From the NCBI GenBank assembly GCA_900547085.1, contig URFI01000100.1:1-8152 (forward strand): a stretch of 8,152 nt of DNA, read 5' to 3'. Source of the DNA: an uncultured Prevotella sp. GTDB lineage: Bacteria; Bacteroidota; Bacteroidia; Bacteroidales; Bacteroidaceae. Positions 1 to 6,171 of this stretch are shown here, piece by piece. How positions within the stretch are numbered: the stretch's first letter is position 1; each line of letters starts with the position of its first letter. Both the position numbers and the translations under genes were made by a program. The notes beneath the pieces are model-generated. The model did no database searches, had not been told where the DNA came from, and saw only the letters and a program-made list of their open reading frames with translations.

Positions 1-1
1 A

Positions 2-730
2 TTTTGGCGTCAGAACGGTCCTAAAGACAAGGGACATTTTGACACTCACGAGATGAAGAATATCCCTGACGATACTTCTTTCCTTGAAATGCTTGACATC
101 CTCAACGAGGAACTCATAGAGGATGGTAAAGAACCGTTTGTTTTCGATCACGACTGTCGTGAAGGTATCTGTGGTATGTGCTCACTCTATATCAATGGTG
201 TGCCACACGGAAAGACCGAACGAGGTGCGACAACCTGCCAGTTATACATGCGCCGTTTCAACGATGGAGATGTTATTACTGTTGAACCTTGGCGTTCGGC
301 AGGCTTCCCAGTCATCAAGGATTGTATGGTAGACCGTGGCGCTTTTGACAAAATCATCGCCGCCGGAGGCTACAATACCATCCGTACAGGACAGGCACAG
401 GATGCCAACTCCATCCTTATTCCAAAGGAGAAGGCCGATGAGGCCATGGACTGTGCTTCATGCATCGGTTGTGGAGCCTGCGTAGCAGCATGCAAAAACG
501 GCTCTGCAATGCTCTTTGTGAGCTCCAAGGTTAGCCAGCTGGCCCTGTTACCACAAGGCCGTCCAGAGGCTGCCAAGCGTGCCAAAGCCATGGTTCTCAA
601 GATGGATGAGCTGGGATTTGGTAACTGTACCAACACTCGTTCATGCGAAGCCGTATGTCCAAAGAACGAGTCGATTGCTAATATCGCACGACTGAACCGT
701 GAATACATCACAGCAAAGTTTAAGGATTAA
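2..730 (+). CDS. sdhB: Succinate dehydrogenase/fumarate reductase iron-sulfur subunit, 5'-truncated by the window
   Basis: Electron-transfer subunit of the membrane-bound complex that interconverts fumarate and succinate; in anaerobic Bacteroidales it normally works as fumarate reductase. The reading frame is open from base 2 and codes for a family-typical stretch (FWRQNGPKDKGHFDTHE) before the first ATG at 53, so that ATG is internal and the true start lies left of the window. Counting from the Met at 53: the [2Fe-2S] ligands are C35, C40, C43 (CREGICGMC) and C62; the C-terminal ferredoxin-like domain carries C137, C140, C143 and C147, then C192, C198 and C202 (CxxxxxCEAVCP), the expected ligands of a [4Fe-4S] and a [3Fe-4S] cluster. 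All cluster cysteines are present, so the visible part looks functional. The flavoprotein and cytochrome b subunits are presumably upstream, outside the window. It could equally be named frdB; sequence alone does not settle the direction of catalysis. Confidence 0.95.
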   Translation, partial: FWRQNGPKDKGHFDTHEMKNIPDDTSFLEMLDILNEELIEDGKEPFVFDHDCREGICGMCSLYINGVPHGKTERGATTCQLYMRRFNDGDVITVEPWRSAGFPVIKDCMVDRGAFDKIIAAGGYNTIRTGQAQDANSILIPKEKADEAMDCASCIGCGACVAACKNGSAMLFVSSKVSQLALLPQGRPEAAKRAKAMVLKMDELGFGNCTNTRSCEAVCPKNESIANIARLNREYITAKFKD

Positions 731-796
731 GCAGTGTTTGTTTTGTAAATTGACGCTTTAAACGAGCTTATTTGCAATTCTTAAACTCATAAAAAT

Positions 797-826
797 AGCC
801 CATACGTCATCTTTGGCGTATGGGCT
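797..826. terminator. Bidirectional intrinsic terminator between convergent genes
   Basis: A perfect 10-bp stem, AGCCCATACG (797-806) paired with CGTATGGGCT (817-826), around a 10-nt loop. It is preceded by an A-run (791-795) and followed by TTTT, so it reads as a hairpin plus U-tract on both strands. It sits between the iron-sulfur subunit gene (+) and the ABC permease gene (-), which converge here, and probably ends both transcripts. Confidence 0.85.
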
Positions 827-877
827 TTTATAATGTTCATCATGAGGTGACGCATCAAATGGATGCGTGTTCATGGT

Positions 878-2113
878 TTAACGATTGGTCAGCAGGCGTT
901 TACTAAAGTATCTTACGGGGTACCATACTGCCATCCAACCAACGACAATCACCGTGATGAAGATCAATAAAATATCTAAATAGTGAACACTAACTGGGTA
1001 AGCATTAACAACAAAGTTACCAGTGCTTTGCCCAAGTGATACGAAACCGAAGGTCTGTTGAAGCCAACAGAGCAGCAAACCCAACAGAATGCCTATGAGA
1101 GCGCCTATGACTGAAATCATTCGGCCTTCGAAAAGAAAGATTTTAGTGATTTGTTTGTCGCTGGCTCCGATGTTTCTTAGCGTCACCACATCGTTCTTCT
1201 TGTCAATCATGAGCATGGAAAGCGAGCCGATGATGTTAAAGCATGCCACAATCAAGATGAACGTAAGGAAGAAATAAGCGATAATTTTCTCAATCTGCAT
1301 GATCTTGAATGTGTCCGCTTGTTGTTCAAAACGGTCAAGCACTTTGTATCGACTTCCCACGATAGCCTGTATCTCTTTCTTCACCTCCTTGAGGTTACTG
1401 TTCTCTTGAAGCCGGAGTTCAAGTGAGGAAATGCGCCCCTTCATGTCAAAAAGGTTGCGTGCAAATTCAATGGAAGTGAGTATATGTCCCTTGTCATATC
1501 TGGCTTGATTCACCGAAAACACCACGCCCGGCGACAGAAGAGAGTCTACTGCAAACCCGCTGGCAGGATTACTCATGTCCAGCTGTCCTGACCGTTTGGG
1601 TGCGTAGATCTTGAGGTAACCGTTCCAAGTTGCGCCTACATCAAGTGTTTGCGCCAATCGAATGCCGATGATACCATACTCCAAGTTGCCGGCGTGCAAT
1701 TCATATTCGCCGTCGCCATACAGGATTTCCTTGATGTGAGTGAGCTTATCAAAATTGTCATCCACACCTTTGATGGTCACCATGGTTAGTTTGTCGCCAT
1801 ACATGGCCATTGCCATGTCCTCCACATTTTCTGTGGCTACATCCACCTGACGAAGCTGTTTAACCTTCGTTAGCAACGGGTCGTTGGCATTGGCTGATTT
1901 CCCTTCCGTGGGAACTACTTCGAGTTGTGGGTCGAAGTTGGTCAGAAAAGAGGCCACCAAGTCATGAAAACCGTTGAAAACGCTCATCACAATAACCAAT
2001 GCCATCGTTGCCACCGCCACGCCTATCATGGAGATAATGGAGATGACATTGATGGCATTCGTACTCTTTTTTGAAAAGAGATAACGACGTGCGACAAATA
2101 AAGGGAAGTTCAT
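878..2113 (-). CDS. LolC/LolE-like ABC transporter permease (FtsX family)
   Basis: Inner-membrane permease of the LolC/LolE type; in proteobacteria such proteins, with the ATPase LolD, release lipoproteins from the inner membrane to LolA. The protein has 411 residues, normal for the family. Architecture: cytoplasmic N-terminus (FVARRYLFSKK), TM1 about 23-46, a large periplasmic domain about 47-272, TM2 about 275-302, the cytoplasmic family signature IDKKNDVVTLRNIGAS (303-318), then TM3 about 332-355 and TM4 about 378-398. This four-TM layout with the MacB/FtsX-like core after the periplasmic domain is typical. It lies 32 bp downstream of rbfA on the same strand and probably shares its transcript. 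No ATPase gene is in the window, so the partner must be encoded elsewhere. The substrate is not shown by the sequence; lipoprotein export is an assignment by family. Confidence 0.85.
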   Translation of the reverse strand: MNFPLFVARRYLFSKKSTNAINVISIISMIGVAVATMALVIVMSVFNGFHDLVASFLTNFDPQLEVVPTEGKSANANDPLLTKVKQLRQVDVATENVEDMAMAMYGDKLTMVTIKGVDDNFDKLTHIKEILYGDGEYELHAGNLEYGIIGIRLAQTLDVGATWNGYLKIYAPKRSGQLDMSNPASGFAVDSLLSPGVVFSVNQARYDKGHILTSIEFARNLFDMKGRISSLELRLQENSNLKEVKKEIQAIVGSRYKVLDRFEQQADTFKIMQIEKIIAYFFLTFILIVACFNIIGSLSMLMIDKKNDVVTLRNIGASDKQITKIFLFEGRMISVIGALIGILLGLLLCWLQQTFGFVSLGQSTGNFVVNAYPVSVHYLDILLIFITVIVVGWMAVWYPVRYFSKRLLTNR

Positions 2114-2145
2114 CTATTGGAATATTTGTGCTCTAAGCCGTAGTT

Positions 2146-2481
2146 TTACTTCTTCAACAATTCGTCGATGTGTTCTATGTAGTCAAGGCTGTCGTCGATG
2201 AAGAAACGCAATTCGGGAACAATACGCAGTTGATTGCGTACCCGTGTGCCCAAGTCGTAACGAATGGTTTTCTCGTTTGCAGTGATGTTCTTAATGATTT
2301 CCTCCGCTTTTTCTGATGGGAAAATACTTAGATAGGCGGTGCAAATACTCAAATCAGGACTGACACGTACCCGGGTGACGCTTACCATGACACCATGGGT
2401 AGCTCTTGTTTGCGATTGAAATATGATGGCGAGTTCTTTTTGAAGCAGTCGCGCGATGCGGTTTTGTCTTGTCTCTTGCAT
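2146..2481 (-). CDS. rbfA: 30S ribosome-binding factor A
   Basis: Assembly factor that binds the 30S subunit and helps 16S rRNA maturation, needed for growth in the cold in bacteria studied. The protein has 111 residues, usual for a single KH-type domain. Recognisable stretches are the N-terminal helix (RIARLLQKELAIIF), the middle strand region (VSVTRVRVSPDLSICTAYLSIF, about 32-53, with the VRVSPDL core) and the C-terminal RbfA signature VPELRFFIDDSLDYIEHID (about 88-106). It begins the minus-strand unit rbfA to ABC permease. A TATCTTTG promoter element lies about 50 nt upstream on the same strand. The ATG at 2481 is supported by the family-typical N-terminus. Confidence 0.92.
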   Translation of the reverse strand: MQETRQNRIARLLQKELAIIFQSQTRATHGVMVSVTRVRVSPDLSICTAYLSIFPSEKAEEIIKNITANEKTIRYDLGTRVRNQLRIVPELRFFIDDSLDYIEHIDELLKK

Positions 2482-2531
2482 AAAATTTGTATTTTAAGGG
2501 TGTACAATTTAGTGGAAGACTTTGTGGAAGA

Positions 2532-2539
2532 CAAAGATA
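2532..2539 (-). promoter_or_regulatory. Predicted -7 promoter element for rbfA
   Basis: Read on the minus strand, 2539-2532 is TATCTTTG, a full match to the Bacteroidetes -7 consensus TAnnTTTG. It would start transcription near 2526, about 45 nt before the rbfA ATG. No TTG is found at the ideal distance: the nearest, 2556-2554, is only 14 nt away, so the -33 part is weak. Confidence 0.6.
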
Positions 2540-2549
2540 ATTATAATAG

Positions 2550-2579
2550 TTGACAATTAATTCTTTTTTCGTAATTTTG
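2550..2579 (+). promoter_or_regulatory. Predicted Bacteroidetes promoter (-33/-7) for the acyltransferase gene
   Basis: TTG at 2550-2552, a 19-nt spacer and TAATTTTG at 2572-2579 match the Bacteroidetes consensus TTG-N19-21-TAnnTTTG completely. Transcription should begin about 5-7 nt after 2579, that is at or next to the ATG at 2585. It is divergent from the rbfA promoter a few bases to the left. Confidence 0.75.
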
Positions 2580-2584
2580 TGCCG

Positions 2585-3541
2585 ATGGTGACAACTCCTC
2601 CAACAAAACACCAGACAAGAATCTTGGAGTTAGATTATCTCAAGTGTGTGTTTATTCTCTTGATGATAGTCTTTCATCTTGTCTATATTGGCAATCGTTA
2701 TTCTGTTGCCAAGGCTTTTGTGTACACGTTCCACATGCCTGGATTTCTCATTATTTCGGGTTATCTGCTTCAAGTACAGAAGCCTGTCCCGCAGTTCTTG
2801 CGCTATATACAGTGGATTCTCGTACCTTATTTGCTGATGGAGAGTGGGTATGTGGTCATGGCATCTATCTTACCCATTCGTGAGCATATTCAGCAGCTCA
2901 CCTTTGGCTTGTTTCTTGATAAACTATTTTTATACCCTTTGGGACCTTACTGGTATCTGCATACGCTGATGTTGTGTGGAATCGTTACCTATGTAATAGC
3001 CCAATTTGCGAGTCGTCATCGTGTATGGATGCTGTTGGGCGTGTTGTTCTGTTTGTGGGTGTTGGCACTTTTGGGACTTGTTACCTGGATTAATGCCGTG
3101 TATTTTTGTGTAGGTGTCGCATTGCGTCTGTATCATCGTCCATTCGTTGATACATTTCACCCCGCATGGTGGTCGTTCATAGGTGTTGTATTAGTTGCCA
3201 CTTGTGTGCCAAATGCGCTTCAAAGACATACCATAGGGGGCATGCTTATCGTGTATTTCGTTATCTCTTTCTTGCTTTGGCTGTATCCCTATTTACCCAA
3301 AGAAGTGGTGAAAATCTCCCATTTCATCGGTAGAAACTCTCTTATCCTGTTGCTTTTCTCTCCTATGTTTACGGTGCTTTCCAAGCTGTTTCAATCTTAC
3401 CTGTTGTTCGAACCGTCAGGAATGCTTTTCATGTTGGTGGCTTTGCTGTTTACGGTAGTTGGCAGTTTCACCGTTGCCTATACCTTGCAAAAGTTGCATA
3501 TAGCACAGTATATGTTTGGAAAGTCAAGGATTATCAAGTGA
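2585..3541 (+). CDS. Acyltransferase family 3 membrane protein
   Basis: Integral membrane acyltransferase of the OafA/WecH-like group (acyltransferase 3), which typically transfers acetyl or other acyl groups to sugars of surface polysaccharides or to other envelope molecules. From the ATG at 2585 the protein has 318 residues. The N-terminal block ILELDYLKCVFILLMIVFHL contains the conserved Asp and the catalytic-type His at the end of TM1, followed by FHMPGFLIISGYL, the second family signature. About eight to ten hydrophobic helices follow, with IGRNSL (about 248-253) near the C-terminal third. A GTG at 2579, two codons earlier, would give 320 residues, but it overlaps the promoter's last base and cannot be in the mRNA; the next ATG would cut the first motif. 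The gene stands alone between divergent rbfA and the convergent methyltransferase gene, so its substrate cannot be inferred from context. Confidence 0.85.
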   Translation: MVTTPPTKHQTRILELDYLKCVFILLMIVFHLVYIGNRYSVAKAFVYTFHMPGFLIISGYLLQVQKPVPQFLRYIQWILVPYLLMESGYVVMASILPIREHIQQLTFGLFLDKLFLYPLGPYWYLHTLMLCGIVTYVIAQFASRHRVWMLLGVLFCLWVLALLGLVTWINAVYFCVGVALRLYHRPFVDTFHPAWWSFIGVVLVATCVPNALQRHTIGGMLIVYFVISFLLWLYPYLPKEVVKISHFIGRNSLILLLFSPMFTVLSKLFQSYLLFEPSGMLFMLVALLFTVVGSFTVAYTLQKLHIAQYMFGKSRIIK

Positions 3542-3575
3542 CCACCCATCTGTTTGTCTTTTTTGGAGCTTCCTG

Positions 3576-4217
3576 TCATTCGATTGGCTTCTTCCTAATG
3601 ATGGTCAAACCGTCGCGAATGGGCAAGATTACTTTTTCCACTCGTGCATCTTGTGCGATGAAATCGTTGAAATGGGCAATTCCTTGTGTCTGTGCATCGT
3701 GTTGATAGTGCGGGTCAATCACATGTCCATCCCACAACGTATTATCGGCAAGAATGAATCCACCAGGTCGCAATAGCTTCAACACCGTTTCGTATGTTTC
3801 TATATAAGTGCGCTTGTCGCCGTCGATAAACGCCATATCAAACACGACATTTAGCTTGGGAGCTTCCACGTTTGCATCGCCAATGATGAAATGAATCTTT
3901 GACGCCACAGCACTGTTTTCTATCCATGGACGTGTAAAATCCTCCATTTCATCGTTGATTTCAAACGTATATAGTCGTCCATCTTCACCCAATCCTTCCG
4001 CCATGCAAATGGCACTGTAGCCACTGAAGGTACCTACTTCTAAAACATTCTTAGGCCGAATCATCTCTACCAGCATCTTGAGCAGTCGTCCTTGCAAATG
4101 TCCACTGGCCATGCGTCCATGCACGGTGTGGATGTTTGTGGCGCGATAAAGACGGTATAGATAATCACCTTCGGCATCAATGTGTGCGAGCAGATAGCGT
4201 TCTAATTCGGTATTCAT
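3576..4217 (-). CDS. SAM-dependent O-methyltransferase (CCoAOMT-like, family 3)
   Basis: Class I methyltransferase of the caffeoyl-CoA/catechol O-methyltransferase-like family, which uses S-adenosylmethionine and usually a divalent metal to methylate a hydroxyl group of small molecules. It has 213 residues, the usual length. Motif I, VLEVGTFSGYSA (58-69), forms the SAM-binding loop; an acidic residue ends strand 2 (YTFEIND, E86); AFIDGDK (129-135) and ADNTLWDG (157-164) carry the Asp and Asp-Asn residues that bind the metal in this family (D132, D158, N159). Its 3' end is 34 bp from the convergent acyltransferase gene. Upstream on the same strand is aroQ, with a repeat-filled gap of about 220 bp; co-transcription is possible since no TAnnTTTG element is seen in the gap. 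The natural substrate is unknown. Confidence 0.9.
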   Translation of the reverse strand: MNTELERYLLAHIDAEGDYLYRLYRATNIHTVHGRMASGHLQGRLLKMLVEMIRPKNVLEVGTFSGYSAICMAEGLGEDGRLYTFEINDEMEDFTRPWIENSAVASKIHFIIGDANVEAPKLNVVFDMAFIDGDKRTYIETYETVLKLLRPGGFILADNTLWDGHVIDPHYQHDAQTQGIAHFNDFIAQDARVEKVILPIRDGLTIIRKKPIE

Positions 4218-4231
4218 AGGTGGTTATTTAG

Positions 4232-4263
4232 TTTACGAGTTTACAAGTTTACGAGTTTACAAG
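4232..4263. repeat. Four direct copies of an 8-bp unit TTTAC(G/A)AG
   Basis: TTTACGAG (4232-4239), TTTACAAG (4240-4247), TTTACGAG (4248-4255) and TTTACAAG (4256-4263) follow each other without spacers, then TTGATAG. On the other strand the unit reads CT(C/T)GTAAA, the same kind of octamer (AACTCGTN / AACTTGTN) that recurs in the two copies to the right, but in opposite orientation. Confidence 0.9.
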
Positions 4264-4266
4264 TTG

Positions 4267-4355
4267 ATAGTTTTGTTGTTGGAGTATTTCATGATCATTC
4301 CTCTTACAAGCCATTAACTCGTGAACTTGTGAACTCGTTAACTCGTCAACTATCC
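4267..4355. repeat. Imperfect tandem repeat of about 90 bp, copy 1
   Basis: Begins ATAGTTTTG, contains TTGGAGTATTTCA and CAAGCCATTAACTCG, then a run of octamers of the form AACT(C/T)GTN, and ends CAACTATCC. It is immediately followed by a second diverged copy. The octamer run is inverted relative to the 4232-4263 array, so the two can pair into a long imperfect hairpin. Confidence 0.85.
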
Positions 4356-4445
4356 ATAGTTGTTTTGTTGGACTATTTCACGTTCATTCATATTAGCAAG
4401 CCATTAATTTGTCAACTCGTCAACTTGCACACTTGTCCACTATCC
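4356..4445. repeat. Imperfect tandem repeat of about 90 bp, copy 2, overlapping the aroQ 3' end
   Basis: Begins ATAGTTGTTTTG, contains TTGGACTATTTCA and CAAGCCATTAATTTG, then octamers AACTCGTC, AACTTGCA, CACTTGTC and ends CACTATCC. By eye it aligns with copy 1 over its whole length with substitutions and single-base gaps. Its final CTATCC (4440-4445) contains the stop codon and the last glycine codon of aroQ. Confidence 0.85.
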
Positions 4446-4856
4446 AACAATTCCCTCTAAGGCCAGTCGGTATGAGTTGAGTCCAAACCCCATAATCACC
4501 CCTCGACAAGCCGATGAAATCATGCTTTTATGGCGAAACTCCTCTCGGGCGTGTACATTCGAGATATGCACCTCAACCACTGGGGTTGTGAGCGAGCGAA
4601 TACAGTCGAGCAAGGCTATGCTGGTGTGGGTGTAGGCACCTGCATTGAGAATAATGCCGTCGTAGGTGAACCCTACTTCCTGCATTTTATCAATCAACTC
4701 GCCTTCAATGTTACTTTGATAGAAGGACAGTTCTACCGTTGGATATTGGCTTTGCAAGTCGTTGAAAAATGTATCGAAAGCGGTCTGGCCATAGATGTCT
4801 GGCTCTCTACTTCCCAGCAAATTGAGATTTGGCCCATTGATAATTTGAACTTTCAT
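4440..4856 (-). CDS. aroQ: 3-dehydroquinate dehydratase, type II
   Basis: Catalyses the trans-dehydration of 3-dehydroquinate to 3-dehydroshikimate, third step of the shikimate pathway; the type II enzyme is a small cytoplasmic dodecamer. From the ATG at 4856 it has 138 residues, the family norm, starting directly with IINGPNLNLLG. Active-site features seen: N10, R17, Y22 (IYG, the catalytic Tyr), SNIEGELID (48-56), NAGAYTHTSIAL (71-82), and VEVHISNVHAREEFR (94-108) with H97, the catalytic His H102, and R104-E105. An in-frame ATG at 4865 would add only three residues (MRI); homologues usually begin at the second Met, so 4856 is preferred with modest certainty. The stop codon lies inside the last bases of a repeat unit. 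A promoter is predicted 90-120 bp upstream, within the start of the divergent xerD. Confidence 0.95.
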   Translation of the reverse strand: MKVQIINGPNLNLLGSREPDIYGQTAFDTFFNDLQSQYPTVELSFYQSNIEGELIDKMQEVGFTYDGIILNAGAYTHTSIALLDCIRSLTTPVVEVHISNVHAREEFRHKSMISSACRGVIMGFGLNSYRLALEGIVG

Positions 4857-4873
4857 AATTCGCATGATTTAGT

Positions 4874-4881
4874 TATCTTTG
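4874..4881 (+). promoter_or_regulatory. Predicted -7 promoter element for xerD
   Basis: TATCTTTG matches the Bacteroidetes -7 consensus. Transcription would start near 4887, leaving a leader of about 75 nt before the xerD ATG at 4963. The -33 region is poor (TTTC around 4851-4854; the nearest TTG, 4845-4847, is too far). It also argues against the upstream in-frame ATG at 4879, which lies before the predicted transcript start. Confidence 0.5.
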
Positions 4882-4945
4882 TATCGTTCATACATGTCTT
4901 GTCAAGCCGAAATCATCTGTGTGCCTGCAAGGGATGTGTATGATG

Positions 4946-4976
4946 CAAAAATACGCATAAAAATGGAAAGTAACAA
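4946..4976 (-). promoter_or_regulatory. Predicted Bacteroidetes promoter (-33/-7) for aroQ
   Basis: On the minus strand TTG at 4976-4974, a 20-nt spacer and TATTTTTG at 4953-4946 match the Bacteroidetes consensus. The predicted start near 4940 gives aroQ a leader of about 80 nt. The promoter overlaps the first codons of xerD (ATG at 4963), so the two divergent genes share this segment. Confidence 0.6.
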
Positions 4977-5925
4977 GAAAACAACAACAGATATCGTGAA
5001 GTCGTATACCCGCTATCTGAAGCTGGAACGCAATTATTCGCCCAACACATTGATTGCTTATCAAAACGATTTGGGCTGGCTCTTATCGTTCTGTGAACAG
5101 CAAGAGATAAACCCCTTGGACGTGCGCTTGGATGACTTGCAACACTTTGCAGGCCAGTTGCACGAACACCATATCGGTCCTACCTCGCAAGCTCGCATCC
5201 TGAGTGGCGTTCGTTCGTTCTACCGTTTCCTGGTTCTTGATGGCTACATCGAACAAGATCCTACCGAGTTGTTGGAATCTCCGCGCCTTGGGGAGCATCT
5301 GCCCGAGGTACTCTCCACAGAAGAAGTTGATATGATAGAGAACAGTATCGACCTGTCCAAGCCCGAAGGACAGCGCAATAAGGCCATCATCGAGGTGTTG
5401 TTCTCGTGCGGTTTGCGCGTGTCAGAGCTGGTCAACCTGCAGCTTTCCAATCTTTATTTGGACGAAGGCTTCATCCGCGTCACCGGCAAGGGCAACAAAG
5501 AACGACTCGTACCCATCTCACCCAAGGCCATCAAAGAGTTGAGTCTTTGGTTTCTCGACCGCAATTTGATGAAGATAAAACCCGGTGAACAAGACTATGT
5601 GTTCCTCAATCGTCGTGGTGCTCATCTTACTCGCACCATGATTCTCATCATGTTGAAACGCCAAGCCCAGGCGGCTGGCATCCAAAAAACCATCTCTCCG
5701 CACACTCTTCGCCACTCGTTCGCCACCGAACTGCTGAAGGGTGGGGCCGACCTTCGCGCCATTCAAGTGATGCTGGGACACGAAAGCATCGGCACCACTG
5801 AAATCTATACGCACATCGATACCACGACCTTGCGCGAGGAGATACTCCTGCATCACCCGCGAAACGCCAAAGATAAGGCTGATGAGGGCGGCAGAACATC
5901 TGCCGATAATTCTGAAACGATGTAG
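4963..5925 (+). CDS. xerD: Site-specific tyrosine recombinase XerD
   Basis: Cytoplasmic tyrosine recombinase that, with XerC, resolves chromosome dimers at dif. From the ATG at 4963 it has 320 residues, slightly longer than the roughly 300 usual for XerD because of a polar tail (about 302-320, KDKADEGGRTSADNSE). The N-terminal SAM-like domain (about 11-100) has the typical start IVKSYTRYLKLERNYSPNTL. The catalytic domain shows R152 (CGLRVSEL), K176 (TGKGNKER), H247 and R250 (HTLRHSFATELL), H273 (LGHESI) and the nucleophile Y282 (IYTHID); all are present. The frame is open up to an ATG at 4879, but the extra 28 residues do not resemble the family and lie ahead of the predicted transcript start. 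It is a core housekeeping gene, not a phage or transposon integrase by its motifs and setting. It diverges from aroQ. Confidence 0.93.
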   Translation: MESNKKTTTDIVKSYTRYLKLERNYSPNTLIAYQNDLGWLLSFCEQQEINPLDVRLDDLQHFAGQLHEHHIGPTSQARILSGVRSFYRFLVLDGYIEQDPTELLESPRLGEHLPEVLSTEEVDMIENSIDLSKPEGQRNKAIIEVLFSCGLRVSELVNLQLSNLYLDEGFIRVTGKGNKERLVPISPKAIKELSLWFLDRNLMKIKPGEQDYVFLNRRGAHLTRTMILIMLKRQAQAAGIQKTISPHTLRHSFATELLKGGADLRAIQVMLGHESIGTTEIYTHIDTTTLREEILLHHPRNAKDKADEGGRTSADNSETM

Positions 5926-5958
5926 CCGATGCATCTTGGCGAGATGAACATGCATTGG
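5926..5958. other. Stem-loop directly after the xerD stop
   Basis: CCGATGCAT (5926-5934) can pair with ATGCATTGG (5950-5958), nine base pairs with one G-U, around a 15-nt loop. It begins right after the xerD stop codon. No U-run follows, so it is not a classical intrinsic terminator; it may still protect or end the transcript. Confidence 0.45.
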
Positions 5959-6112
5959 TTGCTATGATTGTTAAAAATGCACGAACACTCATTTTTATAC
6001 ATGCAGGTTTTGCCTCGAGTTTTCTTTCAAATAGAAAAAACAAGACTGCAAATATGCGTTTTTCAGGGTACATTTTGCGTGTTGAAAACTTAATAGCATG
6101 CTTTTGTCGGCC

Positions 6113-6171
6113 AATCTCTATGCTTTTATGCTCCAAAGGCATGCAGATTGATGACCGAATGCATAGAGATT
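6113..6171. repeat. 11-bp perfect inverted repeat in the xerD-downstream intergenic region
   Basis: AATCTCTATGC (6113-6123) and GCATAGAGATT (6161-6171) are exact reverse complements, 37 bp apart. They sit in the stretch of about 540 bp (5926-6463) in which no convincing gene is seen. The role is unknown: a transcribed hairpin, a protein-binding site, or the ends of a small non-coding element are all possible. Confidence 0.6.

Noticed and set aside
53..55. ATG at 53 as the start of the iron-sulfur subunit
   Set aside because: The frame is open to base 2 and the residues before it fit the family; the start is outside the window.
370..711. 113-codon minus-strand open frame
   Set aside because: Shadow of the iron-sulfur subunit gene on the other strand; no family features.
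4232..4445. CRISPR array
   Set aside because: The repeating unit is only 8 bp, with no unique spacers between units; the larger unit is about 90 bp and present only twice, with no cas genes.
4530..4943. 137-codon plus-strand open frame opposite aroQ
   Set aside because: It is the antisense shadow of aroQ, whose own motifs are complete.
4963..5925. Integrase of a phage or conjugative transposon
   Set aside because: Length, N-terminal motif and catalytic spacing fit housekeeping XerD, and it has a divergent core gene (aroQ) as neighbour with no excision or attachment-site features.
5518..6142. Two overlapping minus-strand frames across the end of xerD (5518-5955 and 5648-6142)
   Set aside because: Both are antisense to xerD in a region whose plus-strand protein carries the catalytic residues; no domain seen.
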